A stretch of 64,000 bases of DNA from CAWABB01 sp963780165 (GCA_963780165.1 CAWABB010000001.1:1178001-1242000), one strand, 5' to 3'; positions 1 through 8,381 are shown, numbered from the stretch's first letter. Notes: generated by a model from the sequence alone, not told the origin. A program made the numbers and translations.

Positions 1-2
1 TC

Positions 3-1673
3 TCCATGGTCGCGACCACCTTCAGCAGCGATACCCCCAACCTGGTCACCGACATCGTGCGCCGGAACGGCGTTGCGGGTAACTGGGTCTGGTGGGCGTT
101 CGTTCTCACCGGCGTCATGACCGTGTTCTTCTATGCCCGTCTCTGGCGCCGCTCAGGCGTGCTCACGGACCTTGAATTCTACGAGATCCGTTATTCCGGC
201 AAGGCCGCGGGCTTCGTGCGGGGGTTCCGCTCGGTCTATCTCGGGCTCTTCTTCAACTGCATGATCATGGCCACCGTCAACCTCGCGGCGTGCAAGATCG
301 CCGGAGTCCTCTTCGGATTTGAGCGATGGCAGACGCTTCTGTTCGTGGGGGTGCTGAACGTGGTGTTTGCAACGCATTCGGGGCTCTGGGGCGTGCTCGT
401 CATCGACATGGTCCAGTTCTTCGTGAAGATGACCGCCGTGATTGCCGCGGCGTATTTCGCGCTCCAGCTCCCGCAGATCGGCGGGCTGACCGGACTGGTG
501 GACAAGCTTTCGAATATCCCGGGCCCGAACGGGATCAACTACCTGGACATGCTGCCGGACTTCACCAATCACTGGGACATCGCTCTCGCCGTGTTCGTTA
601 TGCCGGTCGCCGTCCAGTGGTGGGCGGTCTGGTATCCCGGCGCCGAGCCGGGCGGCGGCAGCTACATTGCACAGCGGATGCTGGCATCGAAGTCCGAAAA
701 GGACGCGCTGGGGGCGGTGCTCTTCTTCAATCTCGCGCACTATGTTCTCCGGCCGTGGCCGTGGATACTCGTCGCGCTCGCCTCGATCATCGTGTATCCT
801 CAGCTGTCGGATATCCAGAAGGCGTTTCCGCACCTGGATCCGAGTCTCATCGGCCATGATATAGCATACCCGGCGATGCTCAAGTTCCTGCCCGTCGGGT
901 TCATCGGATTGATGGTGGGCGGACTGATCGCAGCAAACTCCTCGACGATTCTGACCCACCTCAACTGGGGCGCTTCGTACCTGGTGCACGACTTCTACAG
1001 GCGGTTCATTCGCCGGACCGAGACTGAAAAGCACTATGTCCTGGCGGGGCGGCTGGTTACCATCGGCCTGTTCTTCCTGTCATCCTCGATGGTGTTTCTC
1101 CTCGACTCTGCGAAAGACGCGTTCGACATTATTCTTCAGGTCGGCGCCGGCACCGGGTTGCTCTACCTGGTACGATGGTTCTGGTGGAGAGTAAACGCGT
1201 GGTCCGAGGTCGCCGCAATGGTCAGCTCCTTCGCCATTTCAATCCTGATCCTTATTCTGAACAAGAATGGGCTCCACATGAGCACCCATGTGGCGCTGCT
1301 CGTCACCATCGCGTTCACTACGCTCTGTTGGATCCTCACCGCGTTTTTCGGCCCGCAAACTGATCGCAAGACGCTCGTGGAGTTCTACAAGAGGGTTCGG
1401 CCGTTCGGTCCGGGGTGGAGACAGGTCCGGAAGGAGGCGGGGATTCCGGAGGGCGAGGCGCGTGCGAGCGGCGAGAACTTCCCGATGTCACTGTTGGGCT
1501 GGTTCTCGGGAAGTATTGTCGTCTGGTCTGCGCTCTTTACGGTGGGGAATTTCCTGTACGGCAGGACTGACTACGCATTGGCGCTTCTGGCGGTATTCGT
1601 TGTGAGCGGAGCGGGGTTGTTGTATGTGATCAACAAGCTCTGGTCGCCCCGAAAAGCCGAACCCGCGGCGTAA
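3..1673 (+). CDS. Sodium:solute symporter (SSS family), 5'-truncated by window edge
   Basis: An inner-membrane carrier of the SSS family, which couples solute uptake to sodium. The visible part has about 12 hydrophobic segments and the family-typical stretch VATTFSSDTPNLVTDIVR at its start. In full-length members this stretch lies well inside the protein, and the frame stays open to base 3, so the true start is upstream of the window; the ATG at 6 is internal. The C-terminal third has a long cytoplasmic loop (roughly residues 450-490) before the last membrane segments. The substrate cannot be read from the sequence. The neighbouring rhamnose mutarotase makes a sugar plausible, but that gene is on the other strand. 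A strong hairpin follows the stop codon. Confidence 0.9.
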   Translation, partial: SMVATTFSSDTPNLVTDIVRRNGVAGNWVWWAFVLTGVMTVFFYARLWRRSGVLTDLEFYEIRYSGKAAGFVRGFRSVYLGLFFNCMIMATVNLAACKIAGVLFGFERWQTLLFVGVLNVVFATHSGLWGVLVIDMVQFFVKMTAVIAAAYFALQLPQIGGLTGLVDKLSNIPGPNGINYLDMLPDFTNHWDIALAVFVMPVAVQWWAVWYPGAEPGGGSYIAQRMLASKSEKDALGAVLFFNLAHYVLRPWPWILVALASIIVYPQLSDIQKAFPHLDPSLIGHDIAYPAMLKFLPVGFIGLMVGGLIAANSSTILTHLNWGASYLVHDFYRRFIRRTETEKHYVLAGRLVTIGLFFLSSSMVFLLDSAKDAFDIILQVGAGTGLLYLVRWFWWRVNAWSEVAAMVSSFAISILILILNKNGLHMSTHVALLVTIAFTTLCWILTAFFGPQTDRKTLVEFYKRVRPFGPGWRQVRKEAGIPEGEARASGENFPMSLLGWFSGSIVVWSALFTVGNFLYGRTDYALALLAVFVVSGAGLLYVINKLWSPRKAEPAA

Positions 1674-1678
1674 CATTC

Positions 1679-1708
1679 AAGCCCCCCGGGGAGCTCCCCG
1701 GGGGGCTT
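1679..1708. terminator. Perfect 15-bp inverted repeat, convergent terminator
   Basis: Arms AAGCCCCCCGGGGAG and CTCCCCGGGGGGCTT abut with no loop bases, followed by ATTGTTT. It lies 5 nt after the symporter stop codon and between convergent genes (the next gene, rhaM, ends at 1886 on the minus strand), so it may act in both directions. Confidence 0.85.
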
Positions 1709-1885
1709 ATTGTTTCCGCTTCCATCCGCCGAGCCTTCGACCTTGTCTCGAACCCCTCTCCTGGTTCTCCCGTGTGTCACAACGGAACCGCTGCGGAGAG
1801 CCGCCTCGACCCTGGAGGCACTCCCTTCCCTTCACTCAGAATCCAGGCGGGATGTCGCACGCTCCCCGGCGGAGCGGGTATTGCG

Positions 1886-2209
1886 CTAATCCAGATGGAA
1901 CACTTCTTCCATATTCGCCCACCATTCGCCCTCTGCCCGGTTCGCGACAGGCCGCTGCATCGGCATCATGACAGACCACCATTCCTGCGTCTTCGGATGA
2001 GCAGCCATCCGGGCCATGTCGGCGGCGAAGTCATCGCCCGTGTACTCCATGTAGGCGAAGAGCTGGCCGTCCTTATGATAGATGGAATAGTTCCTGATGT
2101 TGCAGCGCTTGATCATCTCCAGCACTTCCGGCCACACCGCCTCGTGGTACTCTTTGTATCTCTCATAACTCTGTGGATCGAGCCCGATGATCTGTCCGAA
2201 CCGTTTCAT
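1886..2209 (-). CDS. rhaM: L-rhamnose mutarotase
   Basis: A 107-residue protein of the RhaM family, which interconverts the alpha and beta anomers of L-rhamnose or related sugars in the cytoplasm. It has the family length, the YHEAVWPEVLEMI helix with the conserved His near residue 22, the NYSIYH strand and the paired Trp of TQEWWS. The start is supported by GGAG five nucleotides upstream of the ATG. It lies 30 bp downstream of the FAD oxidoreductase gene on the same strand and is probably its operon partner. No rhamnose isomerase, kinase or aldolase is in the window, so the pathway is not shown. The family assignment is firm; the exact sugar is inferred. Confidence 0.88.
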   Translation of the reverse strand: MKRFGQIIGLDPQSYERYKEYHEAVWPEVLEMIKRCNIRNYSIYHKDGQLFAYMEYTGDDFAADMARMAAHPKTQEWWSVMMPMQRPVANRAEGEWWANMEEVFHLD

Positions 2210-2239
2210 TGTCTCTCCTGTGTTGTCACCTGCGAATAG

Positions 2240-3865
2240 TCACCAGTGCTTCATGATCTCCGCGAAGCACTCCAGCCCGCTCGGTATGACAGCGCCGTAC
2301 CCGTGACCGGGGCGCGACCATGCTCCCGCGAGATAGAGGTTCTTGATGGGCGTCTCGTGACCTACCCGCACCGATCCCGAGTTGTTTACCGTCTGATCCC
2401 AGCCGTAGATCGCGCCGCGATGATGACCGGTGTACCGCACGTTAGTGAGGGGGGTGCCGATGTCTTTCACTTCGATGGCTGCGGTCAGCCCTGGCAGCAG
2501 CTTCTCCGCGCGCTGAATCAGGGTGTCAGCCATCCGCTCTTTTGCTTTTCGGTACTCGGTCTTCTTCCCGGCCCGGTACTCCGCTTCGAATCGTTCCCAC
2601 GGTTCATATCCCTGGAGCGTCAGCAGGTTGAGTGTGTTCTTTCCTTCGGGGGAATAGCCGGGGAAGATGTTGTCATAAAGCGTGATGCCAAGGCCGCCGC
2701 GCTCTACGTCGCCGCTGAGCGCGGATGAGTATCCTGCTTCGGGGTCGTATGAGGATTCCAGGAAGATCTCCGAGTCGGGAATTTCCAGCTTCTTCGCAAG
2801 ATCGGTCTTCAGCCCGAGGAAGACCTGGAAACTTGAGAGGCTGGGGCTGTAGTCGTGCCAGCGCGCGGTGTACTCCGACGGCACGTTCGGTTTCCCCACA
2901 AGGCGCAGAAATGTCTCGAAGGGATCGGCATTCGAAATTACGACCTTGCTCCTGAATTCCTCCCGGCTCGCGGTGCGGACCCCGATGGCGGCGCCGTCCT
3001 TCATGAGAATACTCTCGACGCCGGTATTCAACAAGACCGTCCCGCCGCGTGAGGTGATGATCTTCACGAGCGCGTCGCTGATATCCTGTGACCGGCCCCG
3101 CGGATAGAATCCACCGTGAGCGAGGTACCCCATGAACGGGAGAGCGTAGTAGAAGCATGAAAGCTTTGAGGGCGGGAGCCCGTAGTATCCCCACTGGGCG
3201 GACACGATGGCCTTGAGCCGGGAGTCGCGCAGCCGGGAGTCCAGCATGTTCCCCCAGGTGCTCCGATGGTGCTTTGCGAGCACCGGGTAGTCGGTGACGA
3301 ACCGGCTCATGTCCACTTGCCCCTTCGCATTCGACAGTCGGCCGATGTCGCCCGCCAACCCCTGCATATCGTCGAACAACATGGTGATCCCGGACTCTTC
3401 TTCCGGGAACATCCGTATCAACGACGCGATGTAGCCCTTCACGTCTCTCTGAGTCACCCGTATATCGTGCTCGGGATAGACCGCCCTGAAGAGCGAGGGG
3501 TGGGGAACAAACTCGACGTCCGTGATTTCGGGGAATCCGGAGATGAGGTTGTACACTCCGTTCCGCTGCCCAACGGTTGTGGAATGGAGCGACACGTCAA
3601 ACCGGAAACCGCCCGGCCTGGAAAAGGCGGTGGCAAATCCCCCCGGCTTGTCGTGTCGTTCGACCACAAGAGGTTTGAAACCCTGTCGCGCAAATGCGGC
3701 AGCGCAGGATAACCCTCCAAGTCCCGAACCGATGATGATCGCATCGTATCCATCTTCTGCGCGGCTACGTGTGCGGGGGAATGCATCCCAGTCGAACACC
3801 GTGACTGAAAATACGCCCGCAAGCATCCTCAGGAATTCTCGGCGCGGGAGATCGGGCTCCTTCAT
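2240..3865 (-). CDS. Tat-signal FAD-dependent oxidoreductase, phytoene desaturase/retinol saturase-like
   Basis: A 541-residue flavoprotein of the CrtI/RetSat superfamily. The N-terminus carries a twin-arginine motif (PRREFLRMLAG) before a short hydrophobic run, predicting folded export. The Rossmann dinucleotide motif IIGSGLGGLSCAAAFA follows near residues 44-60, with VVERHDKPGG as the second FAD contact. The C-terminal FAD motif is NLYLAGAWSRPGHGYGAVIPSG. Most CrtI-like enzymes are cytoplasmic or membrane-bound, so the Tat signal is unusual. It precedes rhaM by 30 bp. The substrate is unknown; a carotenoid role is not supported because no other carotenoid gene is present, and a saturase or dehydrogenase acting on another hydrophobic or sugar-derived substrate is possible. 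Confidence 0.8.
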   Translation of the reverse strand: MKEPDLPRREFLRMLAGVFSVTVFDWDAFPRTRSRAEDGYDAIIIGSGLGGLSCAAAFARQGFKPLVVERHDKPGGFATAFSRPGGFRFDVSLHSTTVGQRNGVYNLISGFPEITDVEFVPHPSLFRAVYPEHDIRVTQRDVKGYIASLIRMFPEEESGITMLFDDMQGLAGDIGRLSNAKGQVDMSRFVTDYPVLAKHHRSTWGNMLDSRLRDSRLKAIVSAQWGYYGLPPSKLSCFYYALPFMGYLAHGGFYPRGRSQDISDALVKIITSRGGTVLLNTGVESILMKDGAAIGVRTASREEFRSKVVISNADPFETFLRLVGKPNVPSEYTARWHDYSPSLSSFQVFLGLKTDLAKKLEIPDSEIFLESSYDPEAGYSSALSGDVERGGLGITLYDNIFPGYSPEGKNTLNLLTLQGYEPWERFEAEYRAGKKTEYRKAKERMADTLIQRAEKLLPGLTAAIEVKDIGTPLTNVRYTGHHRGAIYGWDQTVNNSGSVRVGHETPIKNLYLAGAWSRPGHGYGAVIPSGLECFAEIMKHW

Positions 3866-3919
3866 AATGAGACCTTTCGGTATTGGAGGAGGGAGAGTGA
3901 GTGGTCCTGCGGTATGCCG

Positions 3920-3951
3920 CCAAGGTATAGCACGTTGGGAGGAATGTCAAA
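3920..3951 (-). promoter_or_regulatory. Candidate Bacteroidetes-type promoter for the oxidoreductase-rhaM pair
   Basis: On the minus strand TTTG is followed after 20 nt by TACCTTGG, close to the Bacteroidetes consensus TTTG-N19/20-TAnnTTTG. It lies about 55 bp upstream of the oxidoreductase start. Assigned by pattern only. Confidence 0.4.
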
Positions 3952-4073
3952 TCCACAAGCAGGAGGTTCCCCTTGCGATTCGTACCTGTTCCGTAGACGG
4001 GGCCTCCATGACTTATCCGGGAGCTACCTCTCTTGGGTGGTTGGCCCATCTGGGACCAGCGGGTTCAACCATG

Positions 4074-4105
4074 TTTGAACTTGCGCGACATTTTTCTTAC
4101 ATTGT
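4074..4105 (+). promoter_or_regulatory. Possible promoter upstream of tRNA-Leu
   Basis: TTTG, 20 nt, TACATTGT on the plus strand fits the Bacteroidetes promoter pattern, about 120 bp before the tRNA. The distance is long for a tRNA leader and other starts are possible. Confidence 0.25.
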
Positions 4106-4227
4106 TGACCTACGAGTCGCTCCGCACAGTCAGTAGCGGGTGCCGGATCTTACCGAAATGTTTCATGTCCCTGACGAGTTTTGGTAGGAATTGGCAGCCG
4201 GGAGTGTGAACACGGCTCATTGTGCCC

Positions 4228-4311
4228 GCCCGGATGGCGGAACTGGCAGACGCGCTACATTCAGGGTGTAGTGGGAGGACTCCCGTGCAGGTTCAAGTCC
4301 TGTTCCGGGCA
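4228..4311 (+). tRNA. tRNA-Leu (anticodon CAG)
   Basis: A complete class II tRNA folds by eye. The acceptor stem pairs GCCCGGA with TCCGGGC, with discriminator A. The anticodon stem is CTACA/TGTAG with loop TTCAGGG, giving anticodon CAG (reads CUG leucine codons). The long variable arm GGGAG-GA-CTCCC is typical of tRNA-Leu, and the T arm is GCAGG-TTCAAGT-CCTGT. CCA is not encoded. The ten bases TTCCGGGCAC running from its 3' strand into the flank recur as the last ten bases of the dispersed repeat core described elsewhere, and the terminator behind this gene is copied near 42.13 kb. Confidence 0.95.
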
Positions 4312-4327
4312 CAGTAACTTCAATAGA

Positions 4328-4368
4328 CAGAGCCACTTGCGAGCGATCAAGTTTCGTGAGTGGCTCTG
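4328..4368 (+). terminator. Terminator-like hairpin behind tRNA-Leu
   Basis: CAGAGCCACT pairs perfectly with AGTGGCTCTG across a 21-nt loop, followed by CCATTTTC. It starts 17 nt after the tRNA. A copy with one stem change lies at 42132-42162. Confidence 0.65.
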
Positions 4369-4437
4369 CCATTTTCATCACCCCCTTCTGTAACCAATTT
4401 CTAACTGACCTCATCCCTTGGCCGCTTGCCTTGAACG

Positions 4438-4962
4438 TCACGGTTGCATCCGTTTCGCCTTCGCTTGTTCCGTGCCATACCCCAGCTGCAATTCAAGTTC
4501 AATCTCGTCTCGCACTGGAATGCTGTCAATTCCCCACAGTGGAATAGAAGGTTTCAAGATGCGTGCTCTCTCGACTGCCCCTGGATGAACTGCAACTATA
4601 CGAAAGTCCCGTTTCTGGTAGAACGCCAGAGCGGGAAGATTGTCATTGGTAGTTACACACCAAAGTCGGATGCACCTGTACTTCCGACATTCCTGCACCA
4701 CGGCAGCGATAAGTACCGACCCGACTCCTTCTCCCTGAAGAACGCTGTCAAGCGTGACCAACTCACAAGCGGCATTCGCGATTACATACGTCCCCAAACC
4801 AATTGGTTCCCCCCGTTCATCCTCGGCAATAAATCCATGGAGTAAATGGGGATGGTACTCGGTGCCATGGACCACCACGGACTCTGCACCCCACTGCTCG
4901 CTAATGAATCCACGAACCCACGGGCGATCAGCATCAGTGATTTGACGCAAACGGAATCGCAT
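4438..4962 (-). CDS. GNAT-family N-acetyltransferase
   Basis: A 174-residue cytoplasmic acetyltransferase that would transfer an acetyl group from acetyl-CoA to an unidentified amine. It opens with the usual LRQITDADRPWVRGFI strand-helix. The acetyl-CoA binding loop is QGEGVGSVLIAAV (near residues 94-106), matching the R/Q-x-x-G-x-G/A pattern, followed by LWCVTTNDNLPALAFYQKRDF, the motif B region with the conserved Asn and Tyr. The tail (KPSIPLWGIDSIPVRDEIELEL) is typical of a GNAT subgroup of single-domain proteins. It stands alone between tRNA-Leu and an orphan T9SS domain. The substrate is unknown. Confidence 0.85.
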   Translation of the reverse strand: MRFRLRQITDADRPWVRGFISEQWGAESVVVHGTEYHPHLLHGFIAEDERGEPIGLGTYVIANAACELVTLDSVLQGEGVGSVLIAAVVQECRKYRCIRLWCVTTNDNLPALAFYQKRDFRIVAVHPGAVERARILKPSIPLWGIDSIPVRDEIELELQLGYGTEQAKAKRMQP

Positions 4963-5037
4963 GGTTCAGCCACCCAATCCACACTTCTGCCAGAAGTTAC
5001 GCGCAAGCCACGGGATTGTCAATCTACCTGAAATACA

Positions 5038-5064
5038 AGAGCCCGGCGATGACTGCCAGGCTCT
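5038..5064 (-). terminator. Terminator-like hairpin, copy 1 of 3
   Basis: AGAGCC pairs with GGCTCT around a 15-nt loop. It lies downstream of the orphan sorting domain on the minus strand. Near-identical hairpins follow two other T9SS genes at 11223 and 31235, so the hairpin was duplicated together with the gene ends. Confidence 0.6.
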
Positions 5065-5083
5065 TTGTTTACCCAGGGAAAAT

Positions 5084-5330
5084 TCAGCGGACAAGTACGA
5101 GCTTGCGTGTTTCCACAAAGCTGCCTGCAGTCAGACGATACAGGTAGACCCCGCTGGAGAAACCTGACGCGTCGAAACGCACCTCATGGAAGCCTGCTTG
5201 TTGTTCTCCATTCTGGAGAACTGCCACCTGCTGGCCGAGCATATTATAGACAGTCAGCGTCACATGCGAACGGCTCGGGAGACCGTACCCAATCGCGGTT
5301 GAGGGATTGAACGGGCCGGAGTTGTGCATT
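5084..5330 (-). pseudogene. Orphan T9SS C-terminal sorting domain
   Basis: An isolated sorting domain: FNPSTAIGYGLPSRSHV, VYNMLGQQVAVLQNGEQQAG, SSGVYLYRLTAGSF and ETRKLVLVR are all present. Cargo proteins carry this at their C-terminus for T9SS export and surface attachment, but here no cargo precedes it in frame. The adjacent lipoprotein ends with its own stop codon at 5331, directly before the domain and in another frame. The usual QNYPNPFNP lead-in has decayed to NSGPFNP. Its 3' end and terminator match the domain at 31.3 kb, while its middle matches the one at 11.4 kb, so it looks like a recombination leftover. The open frame extends back to 5476 over the lipoprotein gene, but that part has no protein character. 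Confidence 0.7.
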
Positions 5331-6065
5331 CTACGGCATAACAAAGTCAGCCTTCGCAGCAATCGGGCTAACATCCGTTTCGTAGCCTGTCCCTGCGGCA
5401 AAATCATGCACCCAACTGCCACCACACGTGCCGTACGCAGCCATATAGACTCGCATCCCACTTGTTGAAAATCCACTCAACCGAAGCAAGACGAAACTTT
5501 CCGAAAATGCAAACTCCGAGGCCAACGGAGGTATTTCGGACGAACCCAATGCACAGAGAAAACGCTGGTTGGACACTGTGCTATCTGAGTAAAAGTAAAC
5601 CCAGGCAATTCGAACATAGGGAGCCACATTCGAAAGCTTTCCAGTCACTGTAAATTTCTCAGGGCTGGCTTGGGTAGTAATGCTCGTTATGTTGAAGGAA
5701 GGTACCTTCCCGAGGGAACTGTAGGTCACCGTCGTGTCTGGCTTGAAGTCGAAATTCAAGTACCTTGTCGTAACGTAATCGGCCTTTGTGAAGGCAATGT
5801 TATACCTTCCAGCGGGGATGCCACGCAGATTCCACCAACCTTGGCTGTCAGCCATAGTCGAATACGAAGTGCCATCGAGGGAAACCGTGACGCCCAGTCC
5901 TGATCGAATATCATACGGACTCTCATGCCTCAGAGAGACTTGCCCCATGAACACGACCGTCCTTACTTCTTGGGGCTCCTCTCCATAATCATGACAGGAA
6001 AACGTCAAGCAACAGAGCGTAGCGGTGAGGGCACTCAGAATTCCCCGCATAGCCTCGGATTTCAT
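5331..6065 (-). CDS. Lipoprotein with carboxypeptidase-regulatory-like fold
   Basis: A 244-residue predicted lipoprotein. The signal peptide (MRGILSALTATLCCLTFSC) ends in a lipobox with Cys near residue 24. The next ~80 residues (GQVSLRHESPYDIRSGLGVTV ... GWWNLRGIPAGRYNIAFTKADY) have the pattern of a carboxypeptidase-regulatory-like beta-sandwich: a variant inserted loop, a 'G-x-Y-N-I' turn and a 'Y-V-T' strand. The remainder is beta-rich with no recognised family. The ATG at 6065 was chosen because it starts the signal peptide; the open frame continues to 6122. It begins 22 bp after the stop of the preceding T9SS gene and is probably co-transcribed. Function unknown, likely envelope-associated. 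Confidence 0.65.
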   Translation of the reverse strand: MKSEAMRGILSALTATLCCLTFSCHDYGEEPQEVRTVVFMGQVSLRHESPYDIRSGLGVTVSLDGTSYSTMADSQGWWNLRGIPAGRYNIAFTKADYVTTRYLNFDFKPDTTVTYSSLGKVPSFNITSITTQASPEKFTVTGKLSNVAPYVRIAWVYFYSDSTVSNQRFLCALGSSEIPPLASEFAFSESFVLLRLSGFSTSGMRVYMAAYGTCGGSWVHDFAAGTGYETDVSPIAAKADFVMP

Positions 6066-6087
6066 TTCAGGACACTCCCACAAAGAT

Positions 6088-7398
6088 TCATCTGACGAAA
6101 ACCAGCTTCTTCGTCTGCACAAAATCCCCGGCCTGGAGGCGGTACAGGTACACGCCGCTGGTCAGGCCTGAAGCGTCGAACGACACCTCGTGGAAGCCAG
6201 CCTCCTGCTCCCCCTGCACAAGCGTCGCGACCTGCTGCCCGAGCGTGTTGAAGACGGTGAGTGTCACGTGCGAGCGGATCGGGAGCCCGTAGCGGATCGT
6301 CGTAGACGGGTTAAATGGGTTTGGATAGTTCTGGCACAAAGCAAATCCCGTAGGGTGCGGTCCCCTATCATCATCAATAGTGGTAGTGAAACGCCACACC
6401 TTCAACACACCGTGCGCTATTGTTGATACGTACACAGTGTCAGCGATAGGATCGACAAGAAGGCTCGACAGGCCTGTTGTGGGGAGAGCATTGTTGAAAG
6501 GCTCCCAGGTCAAACCCCAATCCGTGGATCGAATGATGCCGGCAGTTACGGCGGCATAAGTCGCAAGACTTGTACTCGCAAGTCCGAAGACTAGACCCTG
6601 GTTGTACGATATCGACCAATCTGCGCCCCCGTTGGTGCTTCGCACGATTGCACCGCTTTCTGACGCATCTGATGGGTAGGTCCACAAACCCAGAAGAATA
6701 GTATCGCCGTGCGCCGTTACGTTGGAGTAACCGGTGATAGGAAGTGGAGAGAACAACGAGTCCCAGCTCACTCCGCTATCGGTGGAACGATACAACACGC
6801 GACTTGGCCACGCCTCAGTGGCTCGATACAAAACGTGTGGATCTGATCTATCGACGCCGACAAGCCGCGAAGACCCCCAGGGAGATTCAAGCAGTATGTC
6901 TTGCCACGTGAGCCCGCGGTCGGTGCTCTTCTGGATGCCACAGATTCCCGCAAACACCACTGAGTCGTTGTTTGGTGGGACGACTACAGAAAGCGGCCCA
7001 TGCCAGCATGATCCGTTAGCGCCACCACCTACAGGAGGATACGGTGGAGGAAAATAGGCCTTACTGATATGGAGATCGGCTTCAGTGTATGCGATGTAAT
7101 GCCCGACAAGGCACGACTCGGGTTCCCAGGGTAAGAATTCGAGAAGAGAAAACGACACGCCTAGGTTAGCGATGCCTTCAGGAATGTGGCGTAGTGTATA
7201 GTTCCAGGTTCCCGAGTTTGAGTATATGGCGACTCCCTCACTCGTTGAAGCTGCAAGGTGAAACGTCGAGTTGGGAAGCCAGCGACCTGTCAAATAATAG
7301 ACTTCTCTCCAGTTGACAGAATCTGGACCGATCTGTTCCCACCCCTGGCCGAGGGCAACTTGACCCAGCAAAAGAAGGGCGAAGAAAGGACGTTTCAT
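6088..7398 (-). CDS. T9SS cargo protein with Asp-box (sialidase-like) propeller repeats
   Basis: A 436-residue secreted protein. The signal peptide (MKRPFFALLLLGQVALGQG) is followed by a beta-propeller body with at least four Asp-box motifs (STDRGLTW, STDSGVSW, STNGGADW, STDWGLTW) of the kind found in sialidase and BNR repeats. No catalytic sialidase residues are evident, so a binding or structural role is more likely than hydrolysis. The last ~85 residues are the T9SS sorting domain (QNYPNPFNPSTTIRYGLP ... KKLVFVR). The start at 7398 is set by GGGAGG seven nucleotides upstream; the open frame begins five codons earlier. It lies in a block of minus-strand secreted-protein genes. Confidence 0.8.
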   Translation of the reverse strand: MKRPFFALLLLGQVALGQGWEQIGPDSVNWREVYYLTGRWLPNSTFHLAASTSEGVAIYSNSGTWNYTLRHIPEGIANLGVSFSLLEFLPWEPESCLVGHYIAYTEADLHISKAYFPPPYPPVGGGANGSCWHGPLSVVVPPNNDSVVFAGICGIQKSTDRGLTWQDILLESPWGSSRLVGVDRSDPHVLYRATEAWPSRVLYRSTDSGVSWDSLFSPLPITGYSNVTAHGDTILLGLWTYPSDASESGAIVRSTNGGADWSISYNQGLVFGLASTSLATYAAVTAGIIRSTDWGLTWEPFNNALPTTGLSSLLVDPIADTVYVSTIAHGVLKVWRFTTTIDDDRGPHPTGFALCQNYPNPFNPSTTIRYGLPIRSHVTLTVFNTLGQQVATLVQGEQEAGFHEVSFDASGLTSGVYLYRLQAGDFVQTKKLVFVR

Positions 7399-7422
7399 AG
7401 AAACCTCCCACAACGGAAATCA

Positions 7423-7452
7423 AGTAAATATTCCCGTGACTAGCGGAGCCAA
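7423..7452 (-). promoter_or_regulatory. Candidate promoter, TTG-N19-TATTTACT
   Basis: The minus strand reads TTG, 19 nt, TATTTACT, ending about 25 nt before the start of the 6088-7398 gene. The spacing equals that of three better matches (9761, 10983, 15712), although the -7 box is weaker. Confidence 0.4.
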
Positions 7453-7460
7453 GATGGCGT

Positions 7461-8381
7461 TCATCGGACCAAAACGAGCGTCTTCGTTCCAACATGGCTG
7501 CCCGCGGTGAGTCGGTACAAATAGACTCCACTCACGAACCCTGATGCATCAAACTGCACCTCGTGATACCCTGCCTCCTGTTCCCCCTGCACCAGAGTGG
7601 CCACTTGCTGCCCGAGCGTGTTGAACACCGTGAGTGTCACGTGCGAGCGGCCCGGGAGACCGTAGCGGATTGTCGTCGAAGGGTTGAAGGGGTTGGGGTA
7701 GTTCTGATCCAGTTGGAAACTGGCTGGAACGATGGGACGCTCGTCTTCCACTGAGACAATGGTCCCATAGGATACGTTGTCAATAATTGCCCCCCGGAGT
7801 ATCACTTGCCCGCCTGGTTCCCACTCCTCATGCACTATGCCAAATCTGTCAGCAAGGACTTTGCGCAGGTAGTAACTTGAGCCCCTCGCAGAGTAGGTGT
7901 AGTAATCCCACAGTCGAACGCTCGTGCCGAAAACAGTCCCAAATCCATCGTAGCTGATAACAGTGATGAACGTATCCTCCGCTCCAGAGATAAAAAGGGT
8001 TCTAATAGTGTCGCCGACAGTTTTCGAGAAGTCGTAAAGCAAGTAGTCTGATGAATCCGAAGGATCAAAGCTAACCACACGGGTATCCTCTTGGCGAAGG
8101 TACCCTTGTCCAGTGCTCCCCGGAAAATCATTCTCCACGACTGCGTAGGTCTTTCCGTTCGGCATCAGCGTATCGCCAATGACCTTTTCCGTGTATGCGT
8201 AGATCCAAAACCATTCTCCATTCTGGAAGTCATGGTCCCAGTACTGCCAGAGGTTGCCCTTCGCCAGCGGGAATGTGCCTTGGCTCATTGCGCTGTGCGA
8301 GGCACAGATGAGCAGTACCAGTAGTGACACTTGCCCGACTCTTATCGTCGACCGAATAGCCATTTCTGATGGCAGTCGCAT
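7461..8381 (-). CDS. T9SS cargo protein, unknown body domain
   Basis: A 306-residue secreted protein with a signal peptide (hydrophobic VSLLVLLICASHSAMSQG, cleaved near residue 35) and a C-terminal T9SS sorting domain (LDQNYPNPFNPSTTIRYGLP ... TLVLVR). The body begins FPLAKGNLWQYWD and is rich in Tyr, Trp and short beta strands. This opening resembles small secreted proteins of Ignavibacteria and related groups that have no assigned function; I recognise no enzymatic motif. It sits between two other T9SS genes, and the gap to the next gene (62 bp) carries a possible promoter, so the two may be separately expressed. Confidence 0.7.
   Translation of the reverse strand: MRLPSEMAIRSTIRVGQVSLLVLLICASHSAMSQGTFPLAKGNLWQYWDHDFQNGEWFWIYAYTEKVIGDTLMPNGKTYAVVENDFPGSTGQGYLRQEDTRVVSFDPSDSSDYLLYDFSKTVGDTIRTLFISGAEDTFITVISYDGFGTVFGTSVRLWDYYTYSARGSSYYLRKVLADRFGIVHEEWEPGGQVILRGAIIDNVSYGTIVSVEDERPIVPASFQLDQNYPNPFNPSTTIRYGLPGRSHVTLTVFNTLGQQVATLVQGEQEAGYHEVQFDASGFVSGVYLYRLTAGSHVGTKTLVLVR

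Noticed and set aside
2240..3865. Carotenoid biosynthesis locus
   Set aside because: Only the desaturase-like protein is present, it has an export signal, and no phytoene synthase or cyclase gene is nearby.
5084..5476. 130-codon frame taken as a complete protein
   Set aside because: Its first ~45 codons overlap the lipoprotein gene in another frame and look random; only the sorting-domain part is protein-like.
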